Positions 19,361 to 32,734 of a DNA stretch of 64,000 bases are shown here, piece after piece. The DNA is from Homalodisca vitripennis (lineage: Eukaryota; Arthropoda; Insecta; Hemiptera; Cicadellidae): contig NC_060215.1 in assembly GCF_021130785.1 (NCBI RefSeq), positions 122,302,001 through 122,366,000 of the forward strand, in the 5' to 3' direction. The position numbers and the translations under genes are program-made. The notes under the pieces were generated by a model. That model made no database searches. It was not told the DNA's origin and saw only the letters and a list, made by a program, of their open reading frames with translations. Positions within the stretch are counted from its first letter, which is position 1; every line of letters starts with the position of its first letter.

Positions 19361-21600
19361 AAGAGAAAAAAAAGAAAATCACAATGAAGTGCATACCGTC
19401 GAAGAACAAGGGAAACATTGCAATAGTCCTGACAATTCAGTAGCTCCAATAGCACGTAACATATGCGCCAATAGTTCACCATGGCATCTTCAAATCACAA
19501 AGTCTTTTGTCTCATTATGAATCTCACTAGAGTCTTTGGATGGAGAGAACAGCTTGAATGTAATGTTAAAGACATCATCACCTCTATGGTCGTCAACATA
19601 CGGTTGTTTCTCGCTCCGGACAAGTGACGTCATCGTCTTCTCCTTCTGGGGATGGACCTCAGGTCGCTGGAAAGGATAGCCAATACCGGGTCCCTAATCT
19701 CTAAGTTTACACATTTAATGGGCCTAAAAATAACGTACAAACTTACAAACATTTCTGTTGAAGAAATTATAATTACACGATTACATCTTTAATGTAGTAA
19801 ATATGGGTTTGAGAGCCTATTATAACCTGCACGCATGAATATTATTTTTAGAAAGGGGCATCGTACACAATTAATATTATTCTATACTTATAATTACATA
19901 CATCAAGAACTATTAATAAATTTAAACATAATCTTTGGAATATAAATGAGGAACACAAATATAATATAGTACTTCCTAATATTAACATTTGCTTTTAAAA
20001 CTCAGAATACTTATTAACATTAAAACAACTTCAAACTTTGACAGGAATAACAATTATGTAAAGTTAAATATGTATTCAATATAGACTTTTCAATTACATT
20101 TTCAACTAAGAATGGTGTGATGGAACTATAGTGGGTACTGTCAAGTTACTTTGCACGGAGTATAGCGACGCCGCGGCCGCTCGTGTTGGAATTCGCTGAG
20201 CATCAGCAGTCTACATCCGGCCTGTTCCACGGTCAGCGCTCGCTACTGCCCGCTACAGCTACTGACTGCTCTAGAGTAACGCAACTATATGTCTACAATT
20301 TATTCTCACAAAACCTTAGTTTCCAGCCTCGACAGTTTTCGTACCCACCAGTTCCTTACAGATACTTAACTTATTTCCAAAGTATTTATAACATACAAAA
20401 CAATAAACCGTATAGCATTACAAAACATTTTCAATTATGGATACAATGTAATCGACCATTTATTCTACAATATTAAATACTATTTTACATGGTTAAATTC
20501 AGAAGATTATTTACACATAGTTCTAAAAATCGGAATAATACATTAATCCATACACATTTGCATTGCTATTCGTTAGTAATTGGATCTATACTCAAATGCA
20601 GCAATTTAAAAGCGTTTTAAATAAGTAATAATATCTAATCACATAATGACACATTATACCATATTTAAATTTTCACCCAAACACACATATAAGAACTTCT
20701 ATCAATTGGTATTTATAAACAACAAACATTACGAGTGGCATAATCCTTACCAATACAATATTAGTAGTCTCCATAGATTTCTTCACAGATATATCTTATT
20801 CATATGCCTCTAATAACGTTTTCATATAACACTACCATATACATATAAAAAATATTTCTCTTGTGAAGACACTCTACATAACCAAGCATTATAATAATTC
20901 CTCAATTAATTATGTTTAATTAACCCTTTTACCCATCCACTCATTTGCTCGTTCGATCATACACTCATTTACTCAGTTGGTGCCCACCATTCATTCACCA
21001 TTTACGCAGCAGTCTTACGGTGGCGGCTCATGTCGCCTCGGTCACCTGACCGTGACCCCACACCAGATCAGCTGTTTCTCACCGCCTCGGGTCTCGCTCT
21101 GTCTCCTGTCCTGTAACTCTCGCCTCACATATTGTACACGTACACGAATCATCCTATATTGAAGTATTCAAAACAATCTTCTTACAAACTGAGCTACAAT
21201 ATTATGTACGATATTCCACACTTTAAACCATCATTTATAACAGTACTATATTCTTTATATAATTTTACACAAAAATATCCTATGTTTAAAATATTGAACC
21301 CTCAAAATCTGCATCATATGCTATAAAGAAAAGCCCTTTTCTTAACTAACAAATAAATAACGACATAACTTTTTTTTACACGAATTCCAATTTCTGCTCT
21401 AATTAACCTTGGTGATTACTTATCGATTGTTTTGTCCATTTCCCACCACTCCAAGGTAATTCTCAGTTTTCGCCCATTTACCTCGGCAAGCGGCATACGT
21501 CTGGGCAAACCATCGTTGTCCTGAGTCTCTCGATGTCCCGCCATTGGCACCTCCTCAGTGCTCCGCTTATTTCTCCATCGGCAACACCATCTCGCGAGTA
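19361..21600. other. 3' non-coding region of the retrovirus-like element
   Basis: 2.2 kb between env and the 3' LTR. Short unsupported frames only; AT-rich with GC-richer patches near 20170-20270 and 20980-21120. Confidence 0.5.
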
Positions 21601-21607
21601 TCCAGTA

Positions 21608-21776
21608 TCAAATAAAAACAAGAATTAACACCATAAAATATATAGCTTCTATGCACATATTCTCTGTCACAAATATCTCTATCGGTTCTCCTCTAACTAC
21701 ATTTAAATGATAAACACCTACCAAATGGGGATTTCTCACAACAATAACTGTTATCAATGAAAAATATACGGAATGA

Positions 21777-21844
<68 letters not shown>

Positions 21845-23565
21845 GGCCAAATCCTTTCGTTACGCTCTGACACCATCAGCGGTAGTCTGTTATCCCGGTG
21901 CGTCCCAGTGTACGTCATGTTCCAGTGAGGCACAACAGTTGGCCAGCTCTCGTCCAGGCACTCATCCAGGGTAGCAAAGGTACTTGAGGAGTACATATTC
22001 CTAGATGGAACTTTCAAAGTTTTCAATTTGGACCAGAGAGCACGGATTATGTGAACTATTTCTGAAACAGATATTTTCTTATAACAAGGATAATTTTCGT
22101 ACACAATAACCTGATTATTTCACAACAATTTACAATCACAAGCCACTTTAATTTGAAGCGCACCTGGACGGCCATTTTCCGGAATATCTATGGTTTGGTT
22201 TTCTCCATGACAACACTCAAGCTCTAGCTGATCTGAAATATGTGTAAGTATAAACACCTCTTCTTCTACTCTGTTCACTATCGGTGCTGTACTTGGCATG
22301 CACGAAAAGGCACATACACTACTGAGTTCCTGTATAGTCGCTCCTATACACATAATTCTAGGGCACAATGAACCCGAGACAGCATCTCCAGCGTACCTAG
22401 GAATAAAACATAGAGCATTTTTGTAAGGTTGACAGTCATGAGTTGTAGAACCTTGTCGATACATCAAGCGCTTATTATCTGCTGCCAGATAGGTTACTTC
22501 ATGATGAATACTACAAGTTGAATATTTCCATGCAAACGGTACAGAAATTACTTCAAAAAGTTTCCATCGTGCCCCCAGCTTCCTAATTGGCACCTTTATA
22601 CTAACGACTATTATTGAACCTGAAATCACACAATCAGCTATTTCTAATTTTAAATATTTGGACACTTTTTGTGGAGTTATCACCAACTCGTAGTCATCCT
22701 GTCTAACTGAGGCCGCTAATTTTATAAGATCACCTTTGAATTTTTACAATGAAATTATTGAGTTTGGGATCTTTCGTTCCCTGCATTGACTTAGAATCTC
22801 CAATCTGGTAACTAGTTGTAACACCTGCAACTGCCGCACTGACTGGAGTGCGTTGAGCTGTAACAGACTGTAAGTTTTATAATTATTCTTCTGATCAGCG
22901 ACATACACCTTGGTCCTAAACATCCGCTCAAACATCTTCGTTATGTTAACTCCCACATCTATTACTTGAGAAAACGTGCGACTGACCTTCTGACTGTAAG
23001 AACTCATACTAAATGTTAAATTATCAATTTCTGAATACGCCTCTTGGAAATCATTGTGTAGCTGCTGTTCAAACAAATTCAAATTCTCTTGATTAACATA
23101 TAAAGGTCTCAACTGCTTTCCAGTTATAACTCCACAGCACCAATGAGCAAAATTACCTATAAAACGAAGACTGCGCTTATGCCGTTGTATCTCTGAAAAC
23201 AAGTTAAAATTATCAGCTGTCTCACTCAAACTTTTATTCAACCAAGCGACTCGTTATCCAATCTCCTTATTAACCACTGAATTCCAAGAAAATAACATAC
23301 ACTCTGGATCATTCAAAACATTTTTACAAAAACCTTCTCCCTTGGGGCGACTTAAATAAGCCATATCTACTCCCGGCCCAGTTGTCTTGTAAACGAGCGG
23401 GATGGATGCTTAATACACCTCCGCCGAATCTATCTCATTCCAATAAACACCCGTCACAACTGATACAGGCGTTCGGTTCTCCTGGCTTGTAGCTTCAAAT
23501 AAAACATTGCTCATAATCACACTAACCATATAAATAAACAAAATTACCTCCTGTAATGTACCCAT
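21608..23565 (-). pseudogene. env-like glycoprotein gene, decayed
   Basis: Envelope protein of the insect retrovirus/baculovirus-F type. It begins at an ATG (23563-23565) with a hydrophobic signal-like start. A basic RHKR site (23173-23184) precedes a hydrophobic, glycine-containing stretch, as expected of a furin site and fusion peptide; a heptad-like helical region and a Cys-rich ectodomain follow; a hydrophobic C-terminal segment (about 21608-21650) would be the membrane anchor. The frame is a single one down to 21840 but has stops at 23410, 23254, 22744 and 22120. A (TA)n expansion at 21781-21841 then shifts it. Non-functional. Confidence 0.8.
21781..21841. repeat. (TA)n microsatellite inside env
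   Basis: About 30 TA units lying in the env reading frame; frames on the two sides do not match (22104 versus 21850 differ by 254). Confidence 0.95.
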
Positions 23566-24023
23566 GATGTTTACCGTCGCGTGGCACAAGCTAAACTACG
23601 TTTACTGTTTCACAACTAGTTTCACTTTACACTAATATTCAATAAACTTATACAATATGCACACATCAAAATTATCAACCAATAGAGTAACAACGTATAT
23701 GCTAAAACTTCACTCAATTTAACTGCCCTAACGTAGCACATTAACTGTCCAGCACACAAGTGTTCATGTTGGACCTTGCCCTGCCTACCTGGCACTTATC
23801 GTCATTCAGAGCAATGACCACATTCTTACTTCATGGACAGATTCAATTTTTAATCTAACACAGCTATAATTTCTAATAAGCCAGTCTACTTTGATTACAA
23901 GCAAAACATGTTCTATACCTTACAAACATTACATTATTGGCAAATATTGTTTATCGATTATATTTAACTATACACATATTTTTACAATAGTTACATTTAT
24001 AAACATCATTCCTTTTTTTATAT

Positions 24024-25622
24024 CTAATTCCTCAGATAAAATCTTTTTATTCGACTAACGTGTACCGTGTCGAAGTAACACTGTTTCCCTTTCTTGATCT
24101 CTATTTCATAGTTTACCTCGGAGAGTTTAGCGATCACTCTATACGGTCCGTGCCACCTATGTAGTAACTTCCTCCCCTTCTTGCGAGTTGGCGTCCACAC
24201 CATAACCTGATCACCGGGTTCATACTCAACGAAGCGGTGTTTCTGATCGTACCGATCCTTTTGTTTCTTTTGACTTCGTTCAACTAATTTTATCACATTT
24301 CTACGGCACTTATAGACTCTTTGAAGAACTTCCTCAGCTTTTACGTCATTACTTCTTTTACGTTCGTTTCTGCGTAGGGTTGCATCCACAGGCAACCGAG
24401 CTTCCATGCCAAAAAGCATATAATAGGGACTATATTTGATGGTTTCCTGACGACTTGTATTATAGCTAAAACAGGTGAGGTTTACGTAGAGATCCCAGTC
24501 TCTTTGATTGGATCCTGTGTAATAGGATAGCATCTGAGCAAGTGTGCCGTTAAAATGTTCTACGAGCCCATTGCACGCTGGATGATACGCTGTCGTAAAC
24601 AGAGGGCGAATTCCTAGTCCATTCAGAACTTCACGGACCAGGTTTGACCTAAAATTCTTTCCTCTGTCCGTAAGGATCTCTTTCGGGCATCCAAACCTAC
24701 AAATTATTCTATTAATGATAAATTTAACTGTTTCTTCAGCAGTTGCGGAAGGAGTTGCTTTCGCTTCTGCCCACTTTGTCGCATAGTCCATAGCTACAAT
24801 AATGTATTTAATTCCTGCATCCGTCTTTGTAAATGGGCCCAATACATCTATACCAACTCTTTCAAATGGAAGTCCTATTGGGATGGGATGTAATATTCCG
24901 GCTGGTGCTAACTTCGGTGTTTTACGAGTCTGACAGTGAAGGCAAGTTTTGACATATCTCTCTATGTCTTTTAACATGTTGGGCCAATAAAACCTGCATT
25001 TCAATTTATGGAATGTCTTGGTGAGACCTAAATGTCCTCCCGCCAAAGGACTGTCATGGCACTCGTACAAAATTTCACTCCTTATACTCGTAGGCACAAC
25101 GAGTAGATTCTTATCTCCTACATGAGCCACGTTTCTCCTATACAGCACTCCATCTTCAAGCACGTAGCTCCGCGCCAATCTTCTTTCTGATGCGGTAGAC
25201 TCATCTGGTTTCAGCACTGCTTCCTTAATTCTTTTGCACTCCTCATCTTCATCCTGTAGCTTCGGTAAATCTATACTCTTCAGGACCAACATAGGGATTT
25301 CGTTAGTAATTTCCTCATCTTCTGGTTTACAGTCTTCACAAGTGTTCCGTGACAATGTGTCAGGGACTACATGTAGACGTCCTTGGTTATGTTTAATTTC
25401 GTAGTCAAATTCCATGAGCTTTAGGGCCCATCTTGCCAATCTTCCTGATGAATCTCGGTTCTTGTTCAACCAGCATAGAGCATGATGATCTACTACAATG
25501 GTGAATTTTCGTCCCCATAAAAACTGCCTGAAATTCTGGGTTGCCCATACTACACTTTTTCCTCTACTCCTTTTCAGTAACTGTGTATTTCTTCTCTGCC
25601 TCTGACAGTCTCCTGGATGCAT
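24024..25622 (-). pseudogene. pol 3' part: RNase H end and integrase
   Basis: A 532-codon open frame. It opens with the RNase H/tether part (FLWGRKFTIVVDHHALCWL). Then comes the integrase: a zinc-binding H-H-C-C module (H in the GGHLGL region, CLHC near 24930) and the catalytic D,D,E in GIDVLGPF (codon 24846-24848), LTDRGKNF (24666-24668) and NGLVEHFN (24558-24560). A C-terminal GPY module (WHGPYRV) follows. All catalytic residues are present, but the frame is separated from RT by an indel at about 25560. The first ~25 residues of the open frame are not native. Confidence 0.92.
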
Positions 25623-26979
25623 ATGCTACTGGTAAGGCATCTCCATTTTCTGTCTGCATAATTACAGCGCCCACTCCGATGTCACTGGCATCCGTGTGTA
25701 ATTCGACAGGTAGTTTGGGGTCGAAATGTCGCAGAATTGGAGCTGTAATTAGCTTCTCTTTTAAAGCCTGGAACGCTGTTTGCTGTTCTACATCCCATTG
25801 GAATGGTATATTCTTTTTAGTTAGTTCGATTAAAGGCCTGGCTATCTTTGAATAGTTCAGTACAAACTTGCGGTAATAGTTTACAAGCCCCAAAAATGAT
25901 CTAAGCGCTCTCAGCCTTTTAGGTGGTTGGAAATTCAGGATGTCCTTTATCTTGCCCAAATCGGGACCTACTCCTTTAGCACTGGCCGTGTGACCCAGTA
26001 CCTTAACTTCTTGATAACCGAAGGTCCATTTCGAGGGGTTAAGTGTCATGGTGGCTTCCCTTAGCCTTTGAAAAACTTTTCTCACATTTTCTATCAATTC
26101 TTTGAATGTTGGAGCCATAACCAAAACGTCATCTAGATACAAAAGACAAGTTCCCCATTTAAGTCCGGCCAGAACCTTATCCATACAGTTTTGAAAAGCT
26201 GCGGGACTTGTTTTTAGTCCAAACTGCGTGACCTCATATTCCCACAGACCATCTGGTGTGACGAATGCTGTTATGTGTCTGTCCTCTTCCCTTATGGGCA
26301 ACTGCCAAAATCCTGTGGTCAAATCTAAGGTCACAAACCACTGGCATCCATTTAAATAGGTCAAAATATCATCTATTAACGGTAGAGGGTGTTGTATAGG
26401 GGACAGCTGGTCGTTCACTCTACGGTAGTCCACGCAGAATCTCCAGTCTCCATTTTTCTTTTTTACTAATACTACAGGCGATGCAAAAGCACTGCTACTA
26501 GGACGGATGATCTTCTTACTCAGCATATCCTCCACTTGTGTTTGCAGAACCTCCTTTTCTCTATGTGACACTCGGTATGGCGGCTGGTGCACTGGATTCT
26601 TATTAATTAGTTCAATTCTGTGTTCACTTATAGTGGTCCTGCCAATTTGAGAAGGCTCCCAAGAAAATCTATCTCTGTAATCTGTCCACAGTTCTAGCAT
26701 CATCTTGCGTTCTTCGGTCGTCATATGGGGATTGATATTTAGCTTCTTTTCATCAATATTACCCGCATCAACTCCTTTTAGAATTTTCATTCCTATTGGA
26801 GTCTTCTCCACTGGAACTTCTTCTGCTTCGTGAACTTCCGCCAACACTTCTCCTTCTTTTATTCCCTTTGATTCCTTCGAGACATTAGCTACAAATACAG
26901 CTTCTAGTGGTGATGTAGTAGTTAAACATGGGTGAACCATAATGGACCTCTCCTTATATAACTGATAACTTGGTTCCAT
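25564..26979 (-). pseudogene. pol: reverse transcriptase and start of RNase H
   Basis: 471 codons. Ty3/gypsy RT motifs in order: WRFCVDYRRVN, LDLTTGFWQ, FGLKTSPAAFQ, the catalytic LYLDDVLV (YLDD at 26128-26139), then LGHTASAKG and FLGLVNYYRKF. RNase H starts with LHTDASDIGVGAV. The active site is intact. The frame ends in YTVTEKE where a frameshift moves the rest of pol to the next frame (from about 25560), so pol is broken in one place here and separated from the protease frame upstream. Confidence 0.92.
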
Positions 26980-27145
26980 AATTCCGGTGTGAGGAAGAGT
27001 ACCTTCAAATTTTATTTATAACAATTTTCGACTTCCTGCGGGGATCTCTGCTGTATCTACACTCAGAACTTTGACTCGACACTCTTTAGAGTCCTCAAAC
27101 TGAATCTGATTTAACCAGGTTGCATTTGGTGGTGATCTTTGGTAT

Positions 27146-27562
27146 TTAGCATCCACTTCTTGACAGAAAAATTGGTGTAGATATGGTTCTTCCACTTATA
27201 TTAGTTAGTTTTACCATCCTTTCAGCATAGCTTATAGTTGTTTTAAACTTTAGGTGGAAATTATTTCCAAGTATGCAACAGCCTCCAAGCCCTCTGGCTA
27301 CAAATACAGAAAATCTAAAAACGCATCTACTTATCTCTATGGTTATGTCTGTTCTTCCAGTGATACATACAGGTTCATCTGTAGCAGTTTTCATGTTTAC
27401 ACCCTCAACGGGTTGAACCCTACTCTGATGGCTCACTAGACTCTCGTCCATACAACTCACACAGGCTCCGGTGTCAAAGATAATTAACCTTTCACGTTGG
27501 TCAACCAGGGCTTTAACTTCAAGGACGCCTAGTGTTCTAATTGATCCTGGATTGCTAGACAA
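27146..27562 (-). pseudogene. Retroviral-type aspartic protease
   Basis: 138 codons containing IFDTGACVSC (DTG at 27467-27475) and the distal ILGNNFHL that corresponds to the ILG-DF motif. This is the gag-pol protease. It is not in frame with RT, either by original frameshift design or by decay. Confidence 0.82.
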
Positions 27563-27789
27563 CTCTCGATTTTGAAAAGTGGGTTTCTTTCTTTCTTCAA
27601 ATTGGTAAGACTTATGAGAACTATTCTGGACCCATCTTGTTCTTGGATAACCGCTGTATTGTCTCCATGTTTCTCTCCATTCTTCTCGTTCGTGAGCCTG
27701 GCATAATGTGGGTATTCTGCTTGACGTTTTATCCTGAATTGGGGGTATCTCTTTGTAGGAACGCTAACTCCCTCCTCTAGCGTCCCCCT

Positions 27790-28926
27790 CGCTCGTTTCC
27801 CTGTCTTCCACTTTCATTCAATCTACAATTAATTGCAAAGTGACCCACATGATTACATTTGTAGCAAATTACTCTACCATCTGTTGTACGACCCCGGTTT
27901 GTACCTCTGTTAAAACCACGGCCTCGTAGGTTTTCATTCATATAAGGGCCCGGAACTTTACTTATACTTAATATTAAGTAGTACTTTACTTAATATTTTC
28001 CTCATTCTTCCGTTGTTCCATAAGATGCATGCTGAATTTAGCGAACTCACTTGCAAGGTTCTCAATTTTGTTTACCAACGAACTGCTATTAGAGTGTGGA
28101 GCGGAGGTCGCCGCTACGTGACCCGCTCCCCTTAGGATAGGTTCTGCCAAAATTTGATTCACTCTTTGACCTGCTACAAATCTCACAGTTCGCACTTTTA
28201 TCACGTTAGTCAACACATCTTCTAGAGTATCATTATTCATCATCATCACTTTTTCCAGAAGTGATGGTTTCAGACCCCTGAGTACATGTTTAATTTTACT
28301 TCTTTCAGCCATATTTGAGTCCGTTTTGAGGACAGGTTTAATACGTCTTGTATATAGGCTTCAACCTGTTCGTCTTCTCCTTGCATTCGGAGTCTTAGCT
28401 TAAATTCTAGCTGTTCCTCCCAAGCTATCCACTGGAATGCCTCCTTCATCTTCCTTTTAACAGTGTCCCAAGTAAGATTATTTCCTTCAGCCTCTTCTAA
28501 GTTCTCGTACCATTTCAATGCGGCTCCCTCTAAATAGCAAGGGATAACGACCAGCTTCTTGGGCTCATCCCAACCATTGGCTCTCGACACTCTCTCAAAC
28601 CCCTGCAGATAATCCTCCACATTTTCTTCCAGACTCCCTCGAAACTTTAGAGGTGTGATAGACGGTCCTCTTGCCTCAGCCATGATACTTACTTAGTGTA
28701 TTCGTGAACCAGTTCGATCACTACCGCTTTGGACAAACCGCTCGTCGTGCTCATTCACCTTCAGTTCTTCGATGCTAACATCCGGAGATTCCTCCACTAG
28801 AGGGCTTAGTTCAACTCTTTGCGCTAGATCTTCAAGCGATGAATGTGAGGAAGTATTCCCGGAGTGCGAGTCCTGCCTACTTGTGCTCCTCGTCACTGCC
28901 CTGAAGTGAACTGGGGTCCCGTTCAT
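27790..28926 (-). pseudogene. gag: capsid and zinc knuckle, frameshifted
   Basis: The main capsid-like part starts at 28683: YLQGFERVSRANGWDEPKK, then LEGAALKWYENL, typical of the retrotransposon gag family. In-frame sequence upstream to an ATG at 28926 is separated by one stop at 28693-28695. A frameshift at about 28310 moves the reading to MAERSKIKHVLRGLKP. A short duplication with stops sits near 27960-27990. Then comes a nucleocapsid zinc knuckle CYKCNHVGHFAINC at about 27825-27866, preceded by Arg/Gly-rich sequence. Broken at three or more places. Confidence 0.85.
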
Positions 28927-29808
28927 AGGCGTTTAAAAGATTTTATAATTATTAAGGTCACTTCTGAACACAGATAACGATTACTCTTTCACTAATACAA
29001 CACTAAATCACACTAAACTAAATCACTGTAGCTGAAAATTAAATCACAAATTTATCGTCACCATAAAAATACTCTCCACTCTATTTAAAACAATAAAAAC
29101 ACTATTACACACTTATTTCATTGAAAGCAGGAAATAAAACCAATATCTTACATTAACAACCAATACTTAAATACTACACAATAATCACTTCATCAATCAA
29201 TAAATAACTCACTTAGGCAATAGCCTTAACTGAACATTAGTTCACAAAAATATTTATATCGCAACACTGTAACACTAAATTATTTATTATTTTTCAAACT
29301 TCACACTACACTATATATTCGTCTGTGAATGCGATGCGCCAACGTATCGAGAATAAAATCAAACTATCAATTCAAACTTTACAACGTATCTTCACAACTT
29401 ATTTTCGAGCAAAGTAAATCAACGTGAGCCGGCAGACACAGAAAAAATAAATCGGACATTCTTGACAAAACTAAAATCAATAACTGTAACTTTAAATGAT
29501 TACCTTGATAATACCTTAACAACTGAAATAGAATAATACCTTTAAATCAATAACCTTATCTATGCAATAGGTAATCACCACATATATAGCGGTAATGAAT
29601 ATACTTACTCAACTCTTTAAATTCCAAGTATTATTATTTACCCTATTTTGTAACTTGGACTAGGTGACTAACCGTTCATGTTGTATATAGTTTTATAAAA
29701 CATCTTATACCTTTATCAAATTTAAGCAAATCACAAATTTTTTCTATTTTTCAAACAACACTCTTAAAATTATAGACCAGTCCGTCAAAGGCTACCACGC
29801 CTCAGGAC

Positions 29809-29826
29809 TACCCGGCGCCTCCACCA
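29809..29826 (-). other. Candidate primer-binding site
   Basis: On the minus strand, TGGTGGAGGCGCCGGGTA begins 5 nt after the 5' LTR end (CGTGACA). TGG complements a tRNA CCA end. I could not assign the tRNA. Confidence 0.45.
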
Positions 29827-29831
29827 AAAGT

Positions 29832-30241
29832 TGTCACGTACCCCTCAGTAGAAGCGTGACGCGGGGGAGTAGCAAGGGATGCTAAATAAAAGAATATTTA
29901 AATGATTACTTTTCACTTACCCATTTATTTAATTGTACGATGCCCTCTCCGTAACTTCCCTAACCAAAACATAACTTTACAAACTTTCGAACACATTAAT
30001 ATAGTCACTCCCGGCTGACCGCCATCGCTATCCAAACCAGGGCCGTTGGTGTCCCGCCGCGGTCGTGCCGCCTCCTGGGTGTCGTCGCCACCTCCGTCTC
30101 GTCCCGTTGCCGCTCTCGGTCCGTCTGCTCTCCTGTCCACTGTCCACTCAGTCTACTCCCCACTCCATACCATCGCTTCTTGGAGGGAGAATTCCCTCAA
30201 ATATTCAGACGAAGGGATATTTGTTGGGCCCCTTCGTCACA
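29832..30241 (-). repeat. 5' LTR of the retrovirus-like element
   Basis: 410 bp, TGTGACG to CGTGACA on the minus strand, matching 18578-19349 apart from the nested MITE and scattered changes. Confidence 0.93.
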
Positions 30242-30390
30242 ATACATATGCTATTGTACTGAAGAACGGTAAGAGTTGTTTGTGAAATAATTGAATGGAC
30301 CTTTTTTGTAGGCCAAGCAGTTTCAGTAATATAGACTATGATCCAGATTCTAACAGGGTAATAGTATTTTATTGTGAAACATATTGAACG
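30242..30390. repeat. 135-bp tandem repeat, right part
   Basis: Resumes ATACATATGCTATTGTACTG exactly where the repeat was interrupted at 18577, runs one unit, then decays. Confidence 0.88.
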
Positions 30391-32734
30391 TAAATGTCAA
30401 TGTGTTTAGTTCATCTCGGTAAATTTCAGGCAAATCCTCTTAACGCCTTCCTCTAGCCTTGACCATTAGGTTTGATAGTTTTCGGAAACCACTGAAACCG
30501 TCCAGCAATGACGCAAAATTGTGCCCACGATTTTTCAGCCAGACTAAAAAAACATTAAAGCTCTGTTCCAGTGTGTAAAGGTTGACTACTAATTGTTGTA
30601 TCACCTTCTACGGTCAATCTCTCTTCAGCAGTAACCCCGTTAGGTCCTGAAGTTAAAATATGCGTCCCCAATAGACTTCCTCGATCACGCCGACCAGATT
30701 ACAGCATGAGAACCCAAACTCTCCCGGAAAAGGAGTTGGGCTAAAATTTAAGTAATTTCTAAACAATAACGGTATACCCGGATCCTTGATTCGTATCCGG
30801 ACTTCTTGCACTGTAAATATGCCGCAATGCAAGTACTGGAGAATATTCCGTAGGTGTGATAAACTAACATCAACAATCTGTGTTAAATAGTAAGAATCTT
30901 CTAGGCCTTAAGTCCTTACAATAGATTTGTAAAATTGACAAGCGTATATTTTTTCTTATGTTAATTTATAATATGTATATGAAGAATGAGACCGGACTGA
31001 TGGGGAAAGTATTGCTTGTATGATGATATATACGCCACGCAGGGATACGTTGGGAGTACTCTGAAGTCGCCCATGTCCGGATCCTGCGCAGTGAGGAAGT
31101 GTACAAAGCTTGCCGCAATGACAAGCGAGTATGGAATTTTAGACCAAACTAAGACACCATGGTTGTCAATAGACTACTTATATTTTTAGTGTTAAAAATG
31201 GAAGACATTACCAGAGGTGACTCGTAGGTTAAAATCTGATGGGACTTTATTCGGATAGGAAATAATATAAGATCCCGCGGAAGGGGCATATCTCCAGTAA
31301 GTAGAAGTAATGACATAATTAATTCAAGTAACCCAGTAAGCAGCATACATGGCAACGTATTTATCCGTTGTCCCTGGAATCGTAATGACAATATTTATTA
31401 CAGTGTTTATGCATGCGAAGGTTTATTCTGCATTAGGAATATTCTGCACAAAACAGAATCTATATAATACTGGAATCTGATTCTAACAGTTGCAGACATA
31501 TTTTGTAATACGAGTAAATAGCTGTCCAATTGTTGTTATTACCGTTGTGACAGTATGAAATACAATACACCATCTTATGTCTTACATATCAAAGACTTAT
31601 TTAACATTGACTACTTATATGACTCATTTAACAGTATACGGATAAAACCAACAAATAATATATATATGGGTGTCGCTGCAAATAAGTACCTATACACCTT
31701 AAATAAGTACCAGTATATGTACTGTATTTTTATATAAAATGTGGTATCACTCTAAGAACTACGAGGTTACGGAACTTAAATATTTTGAGGTTAAACATTT
31801 AGTATAGCAACGGCTGAACTAAATAGTAGCCTAAAGATCATTAAAAGCCCATATCCGTAGGCCTACAATCACGTATATCATTTAAACATAATAGTACAGA
31901 TAAAATAAAAATACGTATATATGTATTAACATTTTAAAGGATAACCTAGTTATAGTACTTGTTTATTTGTTGACATATTAATCTGAAATATATTTACTAA
32001 AGGTTGAAATATCTCCTTGGACAAAACGTTTCTAAAAAATTAACAACTATTCAAATATAAGTTTTTTTTAGTGAAGATCCCACTTTGATTGATCAAATCA
32101 GTGCCCCTTCAAAAAAAGATCCTGGAGCCGCCCTTGGTTTATTACAGTATTATTTACTTTTCTTTTATTTGTATGTCCATACATTTGGATTCATACTAAA
32201 ATTTGTGTAAAACTAATTAATTATATTAAATTTGTACTCTTTGGAAATTATCGATTTACTTCAGAAGATACTTGTATACCTAGTTTCTGTTTGGATTTTA
32301 CTGTCAACCGTAATACAACAAAACATATATTAGTGCACATCACTTTCAATTATTAATCAAAGCGAGCCATAAGTGAAAGCCGTGTTCTAAGTTGATTACA
32401 TTCTTTTCAATAATTGTAATCAAGTCAAAAATGATTCATTACAAACTGTGTTCAAACTCCAAATTGACAAGAAATAGCACTGGATGTCAAGAAACAAACC
32501 GAGTTATTTCTGTATCACGTGCATAAAGAATAATTAATTATAAATGTAATGTAATTAATTACGTCTATAGAAATGAGATATTGTTTACAAAGGTTTGAAC
32601 TATGTACTGTAATATACTCAACGTGTACTCAACTAAATACCTATTATTCCTGACCTCATAGCGTACTGTATTAATGATAACATGGGACGGCATAAGGTAA
32701 ATAAATCTTAATATAATTGGATATGGTAAAAATA
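30391..32734. other. Non-coding DNA
   Basis: No supported gene, RNA or repeat; the short frames have no recognisable domain. Confidence 0.55.

Larger units (their letters stand above)
18578..30241 (-). mobile_element. Env-bearing Ty3/gypsy endogenous retrovirus-like element
   Basis: 11,664 bp with an ATAC duplication (18574-18577, 30242-30245) in a 135-bp repeat whose uninterrupted copies show the empty site. Minus-strand order: 5' LTR (29832-30241), gag, protease, RT/RNase H, integrase, env, a ~2.2 kb non-coding 3' region, 3' LTR (18578-19349). The LTRs begin TGTGACGAAGG and end CGTGACA. Layout and 4-bp duplication fit insect errantiviruses (Metaviridae). All genes carry frameshifts or stops, so it is a fossil. 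Confidence 0.92.

Noticed and set aside
19148..19387. Short ORFs in the LTRs (also 30046-30285)
   Set aside because: They are LTR sequence present in both LTRs, without domain content.
21608..22104. ORFs with long Tyr-Ile runs
   Set aside because: Translation of a (TA)n tract; the flanking residues belong to env.
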